Origin: Mangifera indica
Taxonomy: Eukaryota; Streptophyta; Magnoliopsida; Sapindales; Anacardiaceae
Direction: 5' to 3'
Length of the DNA stretch: 64,000 bases
Assembly: GCF_011075055.1 (NCBI RefSeq)
Contig: NC_058140.1
Coordinates: forward strand, 8,366,988-8,430,987
Below, one piece after another: positions 48,152-60,861 of this stretch. The notes beneath the pieces were generated by a model. That model did not search any database. It was not told the origin of the DNA and saw only the letters and a list, made by a program, of their open reading frames with translations. Position 1 is the stretch's first letter, and the number at the start of each line of letters is the position of its first letter. Made by a program: the position numbers and the translations under genes.

Positions 48152-51100
48152 TCATTGGATGGGTTGATACTGATCCGAAACTCTCCGTGGAGGCAGCTTC
48201 CTCAGGATGAATAGCACTAAAGCAGAGGGGATTATTTCTACAAGCTGTCAAACAAAACAAAAATCATATATATATAAATAAAAAATATTCTTGAAATTTT
48301 TAACTTTGAGCACAAATTACTTCGATTTCTTCTCCCAAATTTCAAAATCATGAATATTTCACGTAATTTCTTCCATGTAAAGATTTCGTTTCCCTCTGCG
48401 ATAAGAATAAGGATAATTAACCTTGTTACGAAAGCAATGGAAAAACAGAGGGTACAGACTTGCCATGTAATAGAGAAGATTCAGCAGTGGATGATCTAGG
48501 ACGTCGAGGTCAGCTTTCTTGTTTAAGGCTGATAAAGCAACCTAAAACATATAAAAACAAACAGACATGCCATCATTCATAATAGAAAGGACATTTAGTA
48601 ACACGTTAATGTTTTAGAGTCTTACCATAATACATCTTATTAGGAAACAGGTACAGCAAATTCCTGTCACAAAGCTGACCTGCCCAATGTAAAATAATGA
48701 CAAAGTCAAGCTCTTTTATACATGCCAAGCGAATTTAACTGCTTCCAAAACTTTGGCACACAATCCATAAATTCAAGTTAAAGAAAATCTTAGGTACAAA
48801 CCTCATATAGCTTCTTTTGACGACCCCTGGATTCAATGGGGAAGCGTCTCAGCATGACAAACAATCTAAAATACATCGAGAAGTTTGATATTAGTTGCAA
48901 AATTTTCGCATGAAACTTGATGACTGTCATTCTAGCTAGTCTAAACAGACATTACCTGCCACCATATATTAAGAAACCCAATGCTGCAGAGAAGGAAATA
49001 ACTGTGGAAAGAATTCAAAATCAAATTACAATTTAATTACTAGCAAAGAAAATGCAACATTGCTTCTTATTATACTTTGTGCCAGTTAAATAATTTAAGT
49101 GAAATGGAAATTTCAACATTCACCTGAAAGAAAGAGTTTAGCGACTTCCAAAGAAACATGACTTTCGCTTAATCTTACATAAATCCAGAGGCACATCTAT
49201 TTATCATAACACAATGAAGATACAATTGAAACAAAATCTGGAAATTTCCTGGTGGAAAGATTATGAATAATAAAGATCGAGTTGAAATTATGCTTGCCTG
49301 TGCGGTGTATACGAATCCATTTACGATATAATATGCAGGTCTAAGTTTATCCGTGGGCATGCTCCTTGCCTAAAACAATAATAATATGTTACCATCAATA
49401 TGAATTTAGCTTATTAAGTATTAAACAGTTAAGGATTTGTTGCTAAGTTGTGTACCTGGTGATATATCTCAGCCCAGAACAACACAAGTAACGTATATGT
49501 TGAAAAAAATAGAAGGGTGGGAAGATCAAGAAGAACCATTTCAAGTGCCTGTAGGAGGTTGGCATTTTAAGTCAGTGCAACTGAACAAAAATAAGCTGAT
49601 ACGTTTGGCAACTCGGCCAAAGATTGACAACATAATTAACTCATATGTGTCCCAATTTTTAAGAAAATGCAGATGTTTATCCGCACAAATGGCAATTTAC
49701 AGAAGTTCATATGCATCGACATACACAGAAGCTAAAATTCTAACAACTATTATCAGGGTGTTATAAAATAAAAATCCATTTTCACATATCATACAAACAG
49801 AAAAATGATCAGCATTTGCCTAAGTAGAATGCACAAACATTTTTATATCAACCATTGGTCACTTTATTGATTTCTAAATCTGGATTTTAAGACTTTTTAA
49901 CCATTTACAAGTATTACATTAACATATATTTCTGAATTATTTGTTGTTCATACCCCAAATTCCTCCCTCAAAAGTTCCAACGGACCAACATTGATTCCTA
50001 ATAGGCGGATGCTAATAGTCGAACATTGAATACTTACTCTTTCAGAAAGAAATGAAGTTTAGATCACCACAATTCTGTAAAAGAAACATACCTTTGGCCT
50101 TAAAAGATACACACTCCTGTACATACAGAAGAGGATAGCCCTCACTGTGAAAATGAATTTGAATTTTACTAAGTTGATTTGATAGATTCAGAATAAATTA
50201 TGATAAAATGATATACAATCCTTACATCCATTCACAAGAAAATTCATTAAGTGGAAAACCTTTTGCGTTGTCCACCCATAATTTGGTACTCTCAATTGAA
50301 TACGCAAAAGTTGTACCTGAAAAACATAAACATAAACATTTCTTCCGTCATATCCCATTTCTGTTAAATCCAGTGACTAATAATTAGATTTTCTGCAAAA
50401 GTACTCACACTTGATATATCATACCAAAGTATTAATAAATCACAATTCCAGAAGATTGCATAAATTGAGAAATAGAGGTACTCTTTAAGCAGTTAGAGAC
50501 GAGGTGATAAGTTTCCAGGTCCTCGAAAATTTCAATGCGGTCTAATTATGGAATTAAAATCCCTGATAATTCATATGTCAAATATGCAAAACACAGTACT
50601 TTTTGTACCAGAAGAGTCCTCTCAATAAAGCTAACAGCCAAACTTTCAATTTCAGTAGAGATGGGGAAAAAAAAAAAAAAACTCAAAAATTTAGATATAT
50701 GCAGCATACAAGCTCATGGTTTCGTAAATTATAATATGACTAAGTGGCTAAATACGAGATCAAACTTGACCTGCCTAAACGCACAAGATGAGATGGTTCA
50801 ATGGGCTTCTAATCAAGAAATTAATGAACCCATTTCAACCCTTTAAATCTCGTTAAAATTTCCCATGTTATAACATATGCGAAAAGAGAATAAAGGGTGA
50901 ATTTCTATGAATAAGACCATATTTTTCTAAAAGGGGCATTATAAATTTCTGATTATAATATTATCATGAGATAATACCTTAAAATTAAGATGAAGTGGAT
51001 ACGTACCAGTGCAACAAGAGAGACAAAAGCATATGAACCACATAACGTATAGTAAACGCTTTTCTGCCATTCCTCCGATTTAGAATATCCTGTTGCATTA

Positions 51101-51165
51101 ACATTATTATAAATAATATTGCTCTTTTCAGTCTCTATCATCTCCATAAGCCAGGACCTCTTCAT
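48152..51165 (-). CDS. TOM1-like: TOM1/TOM3-family multi-pass membrane protein, 11 exons
   Basis: Homologue of Arabidopsis TOM1/TOM3/THH1, tonoplast seven-transmembrane proteins best known as host factors for tobamovirus replication; the normal cellular role is unclear. Exons: 51007-51165, 50226-50316, 50092-50144, 49456-49548, 49298-49369, 49124-49196, 48956-49001, 48802-48865, 48626-48679, 48464-48541, 48152-48244. They sum to 876 nt (291 residues, the family length) with all phases matching. Landmarks in order are [111 protein letters not shown] and [20 protein letters not shown]. The start is the first in-frame ATG (51165). The introns after exons 5 and 10 appear to begin with GC (CAG/GCAAGC and ATG/GCAAGT). 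No lesions were seen; it is likely functional. Confidence 0.92.
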
Positions 51166-52949
51166 GATGAACCTGAACAACAATGGAAAAGCAAACAGAA
51201 GACTTACAAAAGAGAGAGATGAGTTTATTGATGTTTACGTGGAGAGAAAGAGAAGACACATAGAAGGAAAGGAGGCCAGGTGTAAATTTAATGTGAGTTT
51301 TGAACCAACAAAAACTACTTCGTGGCATATTCGTTAATTGCGCAACGGACATGCTTTGCTTTGCTCTTTTCAACCTGGCTAAACTAATAATGTCACTTAA
51401 ATTAATATTTAGTTATTATGAGAACAAGGATAAGGCTAGGGAGAATTGAGTTGAGTTGAAGGGTTAGGTCCAACTTTATTATGTTTAAAAAAATAAAGCT
51501 CAGATTTAGGTTCGAGTTTGACAAGCTTGTTTCAAAACTATTTGAGTTTGGTTTAATTTAAAATAATTTGAGTAAAAATTTAACTACAGTATTGAGTCAA
51601 GCTCAAGTTAAATTTTATTCGATATTGAAGTCAAACAAAAATCTTAAATTTGATATTTGACCACAGACATTATTCCCTTCAAACCTGCACACTTATGTCA
51701 ACTTGACACCATCAACTACAAAATTTCATTCATATTCAATATTTCATAATTAAATAGGTAAAAATGTTTAATATTATTTAGAAATTTTATTTAAATAATA
51801 TATTGGTTCAACTACGGTTAATCGATTTGACTATTAATCAATCCAAACCAACCCATTTATCGGATAAATATTTGATCCAAATATAAAATCATTTGCTGTA
51901 ATATCAAGACCATTACAAATAATAAATAGGCACCAGGAAGAACTTAGAAATTGTATTTAATAAAGTTATTTTTTTATTTCATTTATTTTAACAGTAGACA
52001 AGAAATAATTATACAAAAGCAGTATGATATTACATTTCCATCGGTTGATTTATTAGTGATGAGATTTTTTGTTATCAAATACGACAATAATAGACTCAAA
52101 AATAAAATTTAAAGGGATTAAAGTGATGTAAAAGTAAAATATGTTGGGAGTCGATAAAGAAACAATAAAATCTAGGAGTTCAAAGAATCTTTTAATGATT
52201 ATACTTATTTTTTACATATACTAAACCAAAAATCTTTCAAAATTAAGGAGGATCAACTGACCATTCTAGTTTTGCCACTAAGATATACTATAGTAGCAAC
52301 GATGATAATCTGTTGGTAAATCATAATATCTATCATTGTAAATTAAATGCAAATAAAGAATTAGACATGAAGTTGTTAAAAATTTGATTCAACCAATTGC
52401 TTGGGAGCTTATGTGAATAGTTATAGTATTAGTGACTTCAAGAGAGTTCTCCAGTAAAGTATGTGTATAAAAATTACATGAAAGTGTCCCACAAAGGACT
52501 TAATTGAGGATAAGAGTTCTAGAGAGAATTGTTAGATTTTTTAAAGTTGTCTTCACCTAACTTAGGATAAAACTAGTCTAATCCTAAGTATCAAGTCTCT
52601 ACTTTCTTATGCTTATTGGTACATCTCCCGCTCTTTTAGTAATCACTTTTTATTGAAAGGATAAAGGAGGGCGGTTACATAGTTATCAATTACATTCAAA
52701 ATTCAAATTTAGCTAATAACTTTCTAATAAGTTACATTTAAAGGATAATATAACAATTGAAAACTTATTAGGTATGAAGTAATTGTTTTCCATTGTGGGC
52801 TGATGACATGAAAGGAGTGCCACCTGAAGGGTTATGTTATATGGGTGAGGGATTTTTATTTGCTAATCAAGGCATGGGAAATCACTTCTATAGATGGTCA
52901 CTTCTCAAGTTACTATCTCATGTGTGTATGAAATACACACAAATAGAGT
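51166..52949. other. Upstream of the TOM1-like gene; intergenic
   Basis: The first few hundred bases should hold its promoter and 5' UTR; no clear TATA box was chosen. At about 52300-52480 a stretch (TAAATGCAAATAAAGAATT, later ATTAGTGACTT) is a diverged relative of about 61285-61470, indicating a dispersed repeat. No gene was seen. Confidence 0.5.
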
Positions 52950-54689
52950 TATAATAGTATGCCTTTAAAGTGAATTTATGTTTTATTTTGTCAAATTTTT
53001 TAAGTTTTATTTATTTTTGATAGTTTGATCTTATTTTTTGCAATTTGAATAATGTTTTAGATGTTTTGGACATATTCAAGCCTTCTCGGAGCGAAAATGG
53101 AAGCTAAAAGAATCACTAGTTTCAATCTTTGTTGGCCTTTTGAGTGTTAAGATTATATGGATGAGTAATGGTATTACTAGTAAAAAGGAAGACATTGTAA
53201 GGATCAATTTAGGGTTAAATTCTTGACATTTTCTACATTTTGAACATGACACACAATCGTGTGGTATAGGACACATACCCATGTGCGCGTAGCTCAAATC
53301 CAATTAACTTTTTTCAGCGTTCTGATGGCAATTAAACTTCGTTGACTAGTGAACGGTCAATTAGGACACAAGAACTTCTTATGTATAGCTTAAACACGAC
53401 TATATATGGGGTGAAATGACTAGAATACCTATAAAAAAATAATGTAATCGAGAAGGGAATAGAAAGGGAAAGTGAAATAATTACTTAAAAATATCTGTGT
53501 GAGATAAGATACACGTCATGTATTTAAAAATAGTAGCACACGAGAATAAGCCACAGGAAGGTAGCCATGTGCGAGTAAAGTAAAGAGACACAACCTCGTG
53601 TGTCAAGAGCCACACGCTCGTATATTTAGGGTGGGAGAAAGAAATGAGTAAGGGAACTAGGCTAGACATTTATGGGTCGTCCTAAGTAACAACATAGAGA
53701 TTTCAGGTACGTAGTAGTTACCCACCTACCTAAGAGTTCAATCATAGTGGGGTAAAAGATATATTATTAGATGGAAGTAAGAGTGAGCTATGCATGCATG
53801 CTAGACATCATAGGATCATTACGAAAGGGCACTGTGAGTATACAATCACTACACCATCTATAATAGGATATCAAACTTGCAATAAGGTGTCTGCTCGAAG
53901 TAAAGCCAAGTTACGATACAATTGGTGTAGTGAAACAAAAAGATGGCTCACATGGTTAATTTGTCAAATTTTTGTATTCCATCCTAACTGATCAACCTAG
54001 TATACAACTTTTGTTACAATTTTTAGATTCAGATGTTTCCATTAAGTTTAATATAGTCATCCTAGATAGGAATCTTAGAGAATGGTTTCTTAGTGACCAA
54101 AAGGAACATAGTTCGATCTGAGAGTTATGACATACAACCTAAATAGTCTTTAGAGTTCAATATGAGCACAAAGACAATAGATATGACTCATCATCATCCA
54201 CAGAGGAGTTTAATACCAGTTCTACATGATAGAGTTAATATGTGTCAAGATTAAGAGTATTTTGGAGATTTTAGTAAAAGTTATTAGTAGAGTCTTTTAC
54301 ATATTGAGTATTTTATCACTCATTTCCTTACTTTTGTATATGCATATACAGGTGATCGTAATGGCTACAAGATGAGTGATGGTTAAAGGGTTTAGAGCTA
54401 TAAAGGCATTCTAGTCATTTCAATCTTTCTCACTTTTGTTTGTTAATGATTTTTATGGTTATCATTAACTATACATACTACAGTTTGTTTGTGTTTATGA
54501 GATTAAACATCTTTTGAATGTTTTCAGTTTGTTTTTTATAAAAACATTTTAGTAATTTCATCAAATTTATTAATGAGATTTTATTCTAACGCTTTTGAGT
54601 TTATTAATGGTTTCATACTAAATATATGTTTGAAATAGACAATTTAGTGATGTTTTCTTCTAGAAGACAGTATTACAGAAGAGGGTGTT
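52950..54689 (+). mobile_element. Probable 5' LTR of a Ty3/Gypsy element (left end uncertain)
   Basis: It ends GGGTGTTGCA just before the primer site at 54696. The interior resembles the large Gypsy LTR family (GATGGAAGTAAGAGTGAGCTATGC type text near 53770, CACTACACCATCTATAATAG near 53845, CAGGTGATCGTAATGGCTAC near 54350). It carries repeated CACACAATCGTGTG/CACGCTCG-like text typical of such LTRs. The start is not defined because no partner 3' LTR exists. Confidence 0.6.
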
Positions 54690-54695
54690 GCAAGT

Positions 54696-54707
54696 TGGTA
54701 TCAGAGC
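54696..54707 (+). other. Primer binding site of the Gypsy element
   Basis: TGGTATCAGAGC, complementary to initiator tRNA-Met, five bases after the LTR end. Confidence 0.88.
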
Positions 54708-54869
54708 ATGATTTTAATACCTAAAAGATGTTTTCAAAGAATTTGTGTAGTCAGTTAACCAGGAATGTAAGTTTCTCATGCCATGCAAATCACACTCGTA
54801 GTCGATCACTACAAGTTCAACTTTATTTATACTTGCTAAGTTTCATGAAGATTCATAATTGTAGGTTTT

Positions 54870-57800
54870 TTAGGAAAAATAAGGAGAACAAGAGCTAACA
54901 TAAAAAATACTCAGATAAATAATCCACAGAAGAATCAAAGTGAGAGGGTAGCACCCCAAGTTCCTTAGGTAGGTCTGAATGCTCAAAATGTCAAAGATAT
55001 TTTTAAAGAGATATTCAGGGAGCAAGGAGATGCTCTAACTCAAGGTAGTGAGTCAGCATAAGTATTATCAACACAGACACAGGGATCAATGAAGGTGACT
55101 TCAACACCAAAGTATCACTGACAGTAACACTAGCCAAGACTCAATTGTATCCTATCTTTAACTTACCCAACCATGATCAACCTTAGAAATTTAATAGTGT
55201 TAAAGATCTAATTACAGTTGAGGAATGGCTAGAGTCAGTGGAGAGTGTTATGAGCCTATGTGATCTGACCAACTAGGAGAGAGTCAAATATACGACCCAC
55301 TTCTTCAAGTCCAATGCAAGAACATGGTGGAACCTAGTCCAAGAGACTACTAAGATTTCAAAAATGTTCTAGTTTGAGTTTAGGGGGATATTTGTGGCTG
55401 AGAATAGAGGTACAGATGTGACATGCATTCAAGCATAGGAGTTTCTCATCTTGACATAATGTACAAATTCAGTGAAGGAATACTCTTCCAAGTTTAATGA
55501 CTTGGCTAGGTATGCCTTTAAGATAGCCAACACAAAGAAAGAGCGAATAGAGAAATTTGTCTACAGGTTTGATCCAACTATATCTTGAGATGTGATAATA
55601 GGATAGCAGTTGCCTCAGACTTATAGTGAGGCCCTGAGTAAGGTATTATGGGTAGACGTTTTTGTGAGGAGGATTTATGGTCAAACCTTTGCCCAAATAA
55701 TACCTCTACCAGTGTCAGTCCCAACATTAACACTAGTGTAATAGTTAGGTAGTAGTACTGCCTCAATTTAAAGAGACCATTTTTTAGGCAATAAGAAAAG
55801 TTAAAAGAATAGTAAGACACAAAGAGGTTATGAGATTCCAGCTTTTTAAAGATGCGACAACCAACACAGTAGGGAGTGTTTGGTAAAGTAAGTTTTCTGC
55901 TAAGGTATTATCAGCCAGAGCATATAGCCAAATCTTGTCTTTAAGTTTCAGTTTGAGTTGAGCAGCCAGTAGGGGAAGTTACTACCAGAGTGTACATCAT
56001 CACCTAAGGGCTAATTGAGGCCAACCTGATAGTAGTTATTGGTCATATCTTTTCCTTGGTACTTTTATTTACATTTTGATTGATTATGGTGTTATGTATT
56101 GCTTTGTAGCCAAGAGTTTAATAGAGAGATTAAGAGCATAACCTATTAAGGTAGCCCAAAGGGTTTAGATTGAGTTGCTAGTAGTGGGTCAATAATTAGT
56201 GATGAGATGATTATAGTACAAGTTATTGATATACAAGACAGATAACTTCTAGTAGACCTGATAGCGTTCGAGATGCCATCTTTTGACATGATTTTAGGGA
56301 TGGATTTCCTGGGGAGAAATAGAGCTGAGATTGACTGCTAGCATAAGAAGTATAGTTTAGCCTTGGGAATGAGGACCAATTTAAGTTTGAAAAAGGGCAT
56401 ATCAGGACTATGATGATCTGTGTCTTAAATGTAAGAAAAATGTTAAGTAAGAGGTGTACAAGTTTTTTAACTCATGTAGTGATCAAGGTAGCGTTAGACC
56501 TGAGCATTAAGAAAGATACCAATAGTTCAGGAGTTTCCAAATATCTTTCTAAAAGAATTATTAGGATTAACTCCTGAGTAAAAGGTTAAGTTCAATATAG
56601 AACTAACATCAAACACAACACTTATATCTAAGGCACTCTACATAATAACCCCAACTAAGTTGCAAGAGTTAAAGAAGTAACACCTAGAATTGTTAGAGAC
56701 TGGCTTTATCAAATCAAGTCACTCTTCCTGTGGAGCTCTCATCATGTTTTTCAAAAAGAAATATAGGTCCATGAGAATATGCATAGATTACAAAGAGTTG
56801 AACAAGATAATAGTGAAGAACAAGTACTTCTCATCTATAAAAGATGATCTATTTGACTAATTGAGAGGATTAGTTATATTCTCCAAGATAGATATGAGGT
56901 TGAACTACCATTAGATATTGAGTAAGATATACCCAAAATAACTTTTTGAATGAGGTATAGTCATTTTGAGTTTGTAGTGATATTGTTCAAACTAACCAAT
57001 GCCCTTACAATATTTTTGGATTTGATAAATAAGGTATTTCATGACTACCTAGATAAGTTTATAGTGGTATTCATCGACAACATATCGGTGTATTCTAAGA
57101 GTCATAAGGAGCATAAACAGTATTTAAGACTTATTTTGTAGAGGTTAAAGCAAAAGCAACTGTATAAAAAGTTCTCCTAGTGCAAATTTTGGCTTGATAT
57201 AGTGACCTTCTTGAGGCATATGGTTTTGATAGGAGGTATATCAGTGGACCTAAGTAAGATTAAAACGGTTCTAAATTGGCAAAGGTCAAAGACAATCAAG
57301 GAGGTTCATAGTTTTCTAAGTTTGGTTGGGTACTATCGAAGGTTCATTGAGGGGTTTACCAATCTAGCAAGACCTCTCACAGTTCTCACAAAAAAACAAA
57401 CTCAATTTTAATTACTAGATTCTTGTAAAGAGAGTTTCTAAAAGTTAAAAAGAATATTGGCTTCTGCTCTAGTGTTAGCCCTACCAAAAGAATGGTCGAC
57501 TATAATTTGTACATTAATGCATCTTATAGTGGCTTAAGGGCAGTATTGATATAGTGAGATAACATTATAACATATGCCTTAAAACAATTGAAAGATTTCG
57601 AAACCAGATACTCCATTCATGACCCAAAATTAGCAGTTGTAGTATTCACACTTAAGATTTAGATACACTACTTATATGAAGTAAGATGCAATATCTACAC
57701 TGATCATAAGAGTCTCATATATTTCTTCACTTAGAAAGAGCTTAACATGAGACAAAGGAGATGACTTGAATTAGTGAAGAATTACAACTATGATATTAAG

Positions 57801-59400
57801 TATCATCCAGTCAAGGCCATTGTAGTGGCAAATATCGTTGCGAAAAAGTATTTTTATCACAATTAATGATCTATAGAGAGATTTAAATAAACATGGATTG
57901 AGAGAAAATTTAGTTGGTAGTTAGGGCTCTAACTAAATTAGAGATTAAATTTATATTAGTGGAATAGATCTAAACAACTTAATTACAAAATGATCGGTGT
58001 AAACAGATGACTCAAAGGATTACAAAAAGTCTTGACGTAGAGTTTTAGGTAGTTGAAGGTGTCCTCAATTTTAGAGACCAAGTTTATGTTCCTCCAATAA
58101 ATGACTTAAGGCAGAGGATCCTAGTAGAGACTTATAATTCTCTTTATGTGGCCTATCTTATAAGTGTAAAGAAGTGTCAAGATTTAAGGTAGAGTTTCTG
58201 GTGGTCTAACATGGAGAGAGATATGGGTAAGTACGTGGCCAAGTGTCTCACCAGTTAGTAGATTAAGGTTAAACACTAGAGACTATTAGGATACTTCAAC
58301 TTTTGAGTGTACCTAAATAGAAGTGGGAGCATATTTATATAGACTTCATTATTGGGCTTTAAGAGTTCAAAGTGGATTTAATGCATTTTGGATAATAAGT
58401 AACAGATTGAATAAGACAGTGCATTTCTTACTTGTCAAGGACATCACTCTTACAGATCAATTAGAGAAGTTATATATTTGAGAGGTTATTAAATTGCATG
58501 GAATACCCAAGATGATAGTATCAAACTTAGACACAAGGTTTGTGTCAACTTTCTAAAGGAGTTTGCATAGATCATTGGGTACTAATTTGGCATTCAGAAT
58601 AGCTCATCACTTGTAGATAAATGGTCTGACTGAGAGGACCAATTAAAGGTTAAAAGACATGTTAAGAGCTTATTGTTTAAACCATACAACGAGTTAGGTT
58701 GAGATGCTACCCCTAGTGGAGTTCACCTATAATAATTGTTATCAGACAATAATTCAGATAACACCTTATAAGTCATTTTACGATAGAAGGTGTCATTCTC
58801 CTCTATATTAGGATGAATTGGGTGAGAGAGAGACCTTGGTTTAGTCCCTCGGGTTAGAGTTAACTCAAAAAATGATTGAGGAAATTTAGTTAAATAGGTA
58901 GAGAATAAAACAAGCCCAGGATTGACAAAAAAGTTATGCCAATCAAAGTCGTCAAGATCTGGAGTTCAATATGGGTGATAGAGTTTTCATCAGAGTGCCT
59001 CATTTAAGCACATGATAAGGTTTAGGAGAAAAGATAAGTTGGCTCCTAGGTATAATGACCCATATAAGATAATGGAGAATGTCGATAATGTAGCTTATAG
59101 ACTTGCGTTACCAATAAGCATAAATCATATTCATGATATTTTTCATGTTTCGTCATTACACAAGTATATTAGTGATCTTTCTCATGTATTGAAGACCAAA
59201 GAGATTCAGTTGTCAGAATACTTGATTTATGATGATAAATTGATTCAGATCTTAGATATGAGGGTTACGTAGTTGAGGAACTAACAAATTCCCTTGGTCT
59301 GAGTTCTTTGGAGGAATCACAAGGTTAAGGATGCCACCTAGGAGATGGAACAAACCATGAGAGATAAACATCCTAAACTGTTTCCATTGAATTTTGCATG
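54870..59400 (+). pseudogene. Ty3/Gypsy gag-pol remnant
   Basis: gag: EEWLESVESVMSLCDLTN near 55220-55270, then TTHFFKSNARTWWNLVQETTK near 55295-55350. Protease-like LIDYGVMYCFV near 56075-56110 (DSG/DTG position reads DYG). RT: FFKKKYRSMRICIDYKELNKIIVKNKY near 56745-56825, the catalytic box VVFIDNISVYSK near 57062-57100 (second Asp reads Asn), then TFLRHMVLIGGISVDLSKI and VGYYRRFIEGFTNLARPL at 57205-57385. RNase H: ETRYSIHDPKLAVVVF type text near 57600-57650. Integrase zinc-finger and core text is weak (58120-58700). C-terminal DKLAPRYNDPYKIMENV and HDIFHVSSLHKY at 59025-59165, ending WRNHKVKDAT-like text near 59310-59390. Dozens of stops; dead. A run of changes CAG/CAA to TAG/TAA suggests methylation-driven C-to-T decay. 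Confidence 0.88.
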
Positions 59401-59444
59401 AGTTAGCATGATTTAGAAGTCAAAATGAGTTTTAAATGACACAT

Positions 59445-60861
59445 AGTTATGTATGAACATCGTTATACACATTGATTTTAAAAGCTCAACAAGATAATAA
59501 TATCACACAAGTTTGATTGGATCTTTCACACGAGCAATCTCCTTTGACGCTGAGAAGAGCGTGTAAAGATGAGACATATTTCTTGAGTTTGATAACGCTA
59601 AAAGAACGCCCATAGAAAATGAGAGTTACTCAAGAAACAAATTCTTATTAAATATATCGGTTTGATAATCAATCAAAATGAGATCATGAATAAATGATTT
59701 TTAACAATGGCTGGTTTGGATTCCCCGCATCCAAATAACTTGTGAATGTCAGATATAAGTTCTTGATATATAGTGACACTTATAAAATTAGAGAGATAAT
59801 TAAGAACTCAGGTTAGACGTTGAGTGCAGCGACTAAACTAAGATTTGTACAATATTGGTAATGACATTTTGAATAGATACACATTGTAGTGCATGATTCA
59901 CACCATATGTGCATAAGCAAAATGACTATTTGAAGTAGTAGAATGATGAATCCGTGCTTCTTCACTGTGTGAGACTTTATGAGGATTACCTCATATTGGT
60001 ACCCTTTTAACTTTTGTTGTTTTTTGGTGTTTACTCTTAGTATTGTTATCTTAGCTTAGAACCTATGGTCATATGATTCGACCTATGGAACATGACTAGA
60101 AAAACAGTTAAATTTAAATTAAGAATTTCGAGTAAAAGAAGAAGACTTATATATTACATGTATCCATTGGTCGACCGATCATGTCACTCATATGGTAGAT
60201 TAGACTTAATTATGAATACATAGGAATGTAATACAATAATAAATTAGGGATTACAGGGAGTTAATGTTATCGAATAAGTTTGGAGTACTGTGAGTCTAAC
60301 GTTTTATCTTTATTTTGGGTTGAAGCGACTATGTTATTACTAATCGATGCATAGTAAATTAGCTCCTAAGTGCAGATTGCTCACAAGATTGCATAACACA
60401 TTTGCCAGTATTAATTGCTCTGTTCTGTAAGATTTCTGTGGAAGGGTTTTTGATTCGAATCACCCCATCATATGTGAGTGAGAGATATTGGATCCGATCC
60501 ACCAATGATAGATTGATCTGATCCATTAGGGTTAAAAGACATTATTATTAACCCTGAAGTGAAAAATTATATTTTTGCCCTTGGCAATTATTCGGGTTAA
60601 CTGTCTCTCTCTCTTTTTTTTAATATAAATCACATTACTTCCATAGGGCAGGAAACGCAATAAGTTTTTCATGCTCTAAAAAAAGCTCTCTCCTTCTCTT
60701 CCTCTACAATATTTCCACAGAAAATAGAAAGGCAAATTAAGCAAAATGTGTTGTGGATTGTTAATTGGAACACGTCAGATCATCACATCATCATTAGATA
60801 CAATATATCAAATCTGAGTATGTTTTTCTATAATCCTAGAACCTTTTAGTTTCTACTAACA
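59445..60861 (+). mobile_element. 3' end of a Copia element related to the one in the peroxidase
   Basis: 59480-60485 parallels 40411-41416 (shared ATGAGACAT, GGATTCCCCGC/GGATTCCCCAC, CTGTGTGAGACTTTATGAGG, TGGAACATGACTAGAAAA). It ends in GTGAGTGAGAGA and an LTR at 60486-60861 (376 bp, TATTGGATCC ... TACTAACA). The LTR matches the 392-bp LTR at its ends, but its middle is quite different. Only the 3' part of the element is here; its left side abuts Gypsy pol. Confidence 0.78.

Noticed and set aside
49437..49766. Plus-strand open frame of 109 codons
   Set aside because: It is antisense to exon 4 of the TOM1-like gene, whose splice sites and family motifs are clear.
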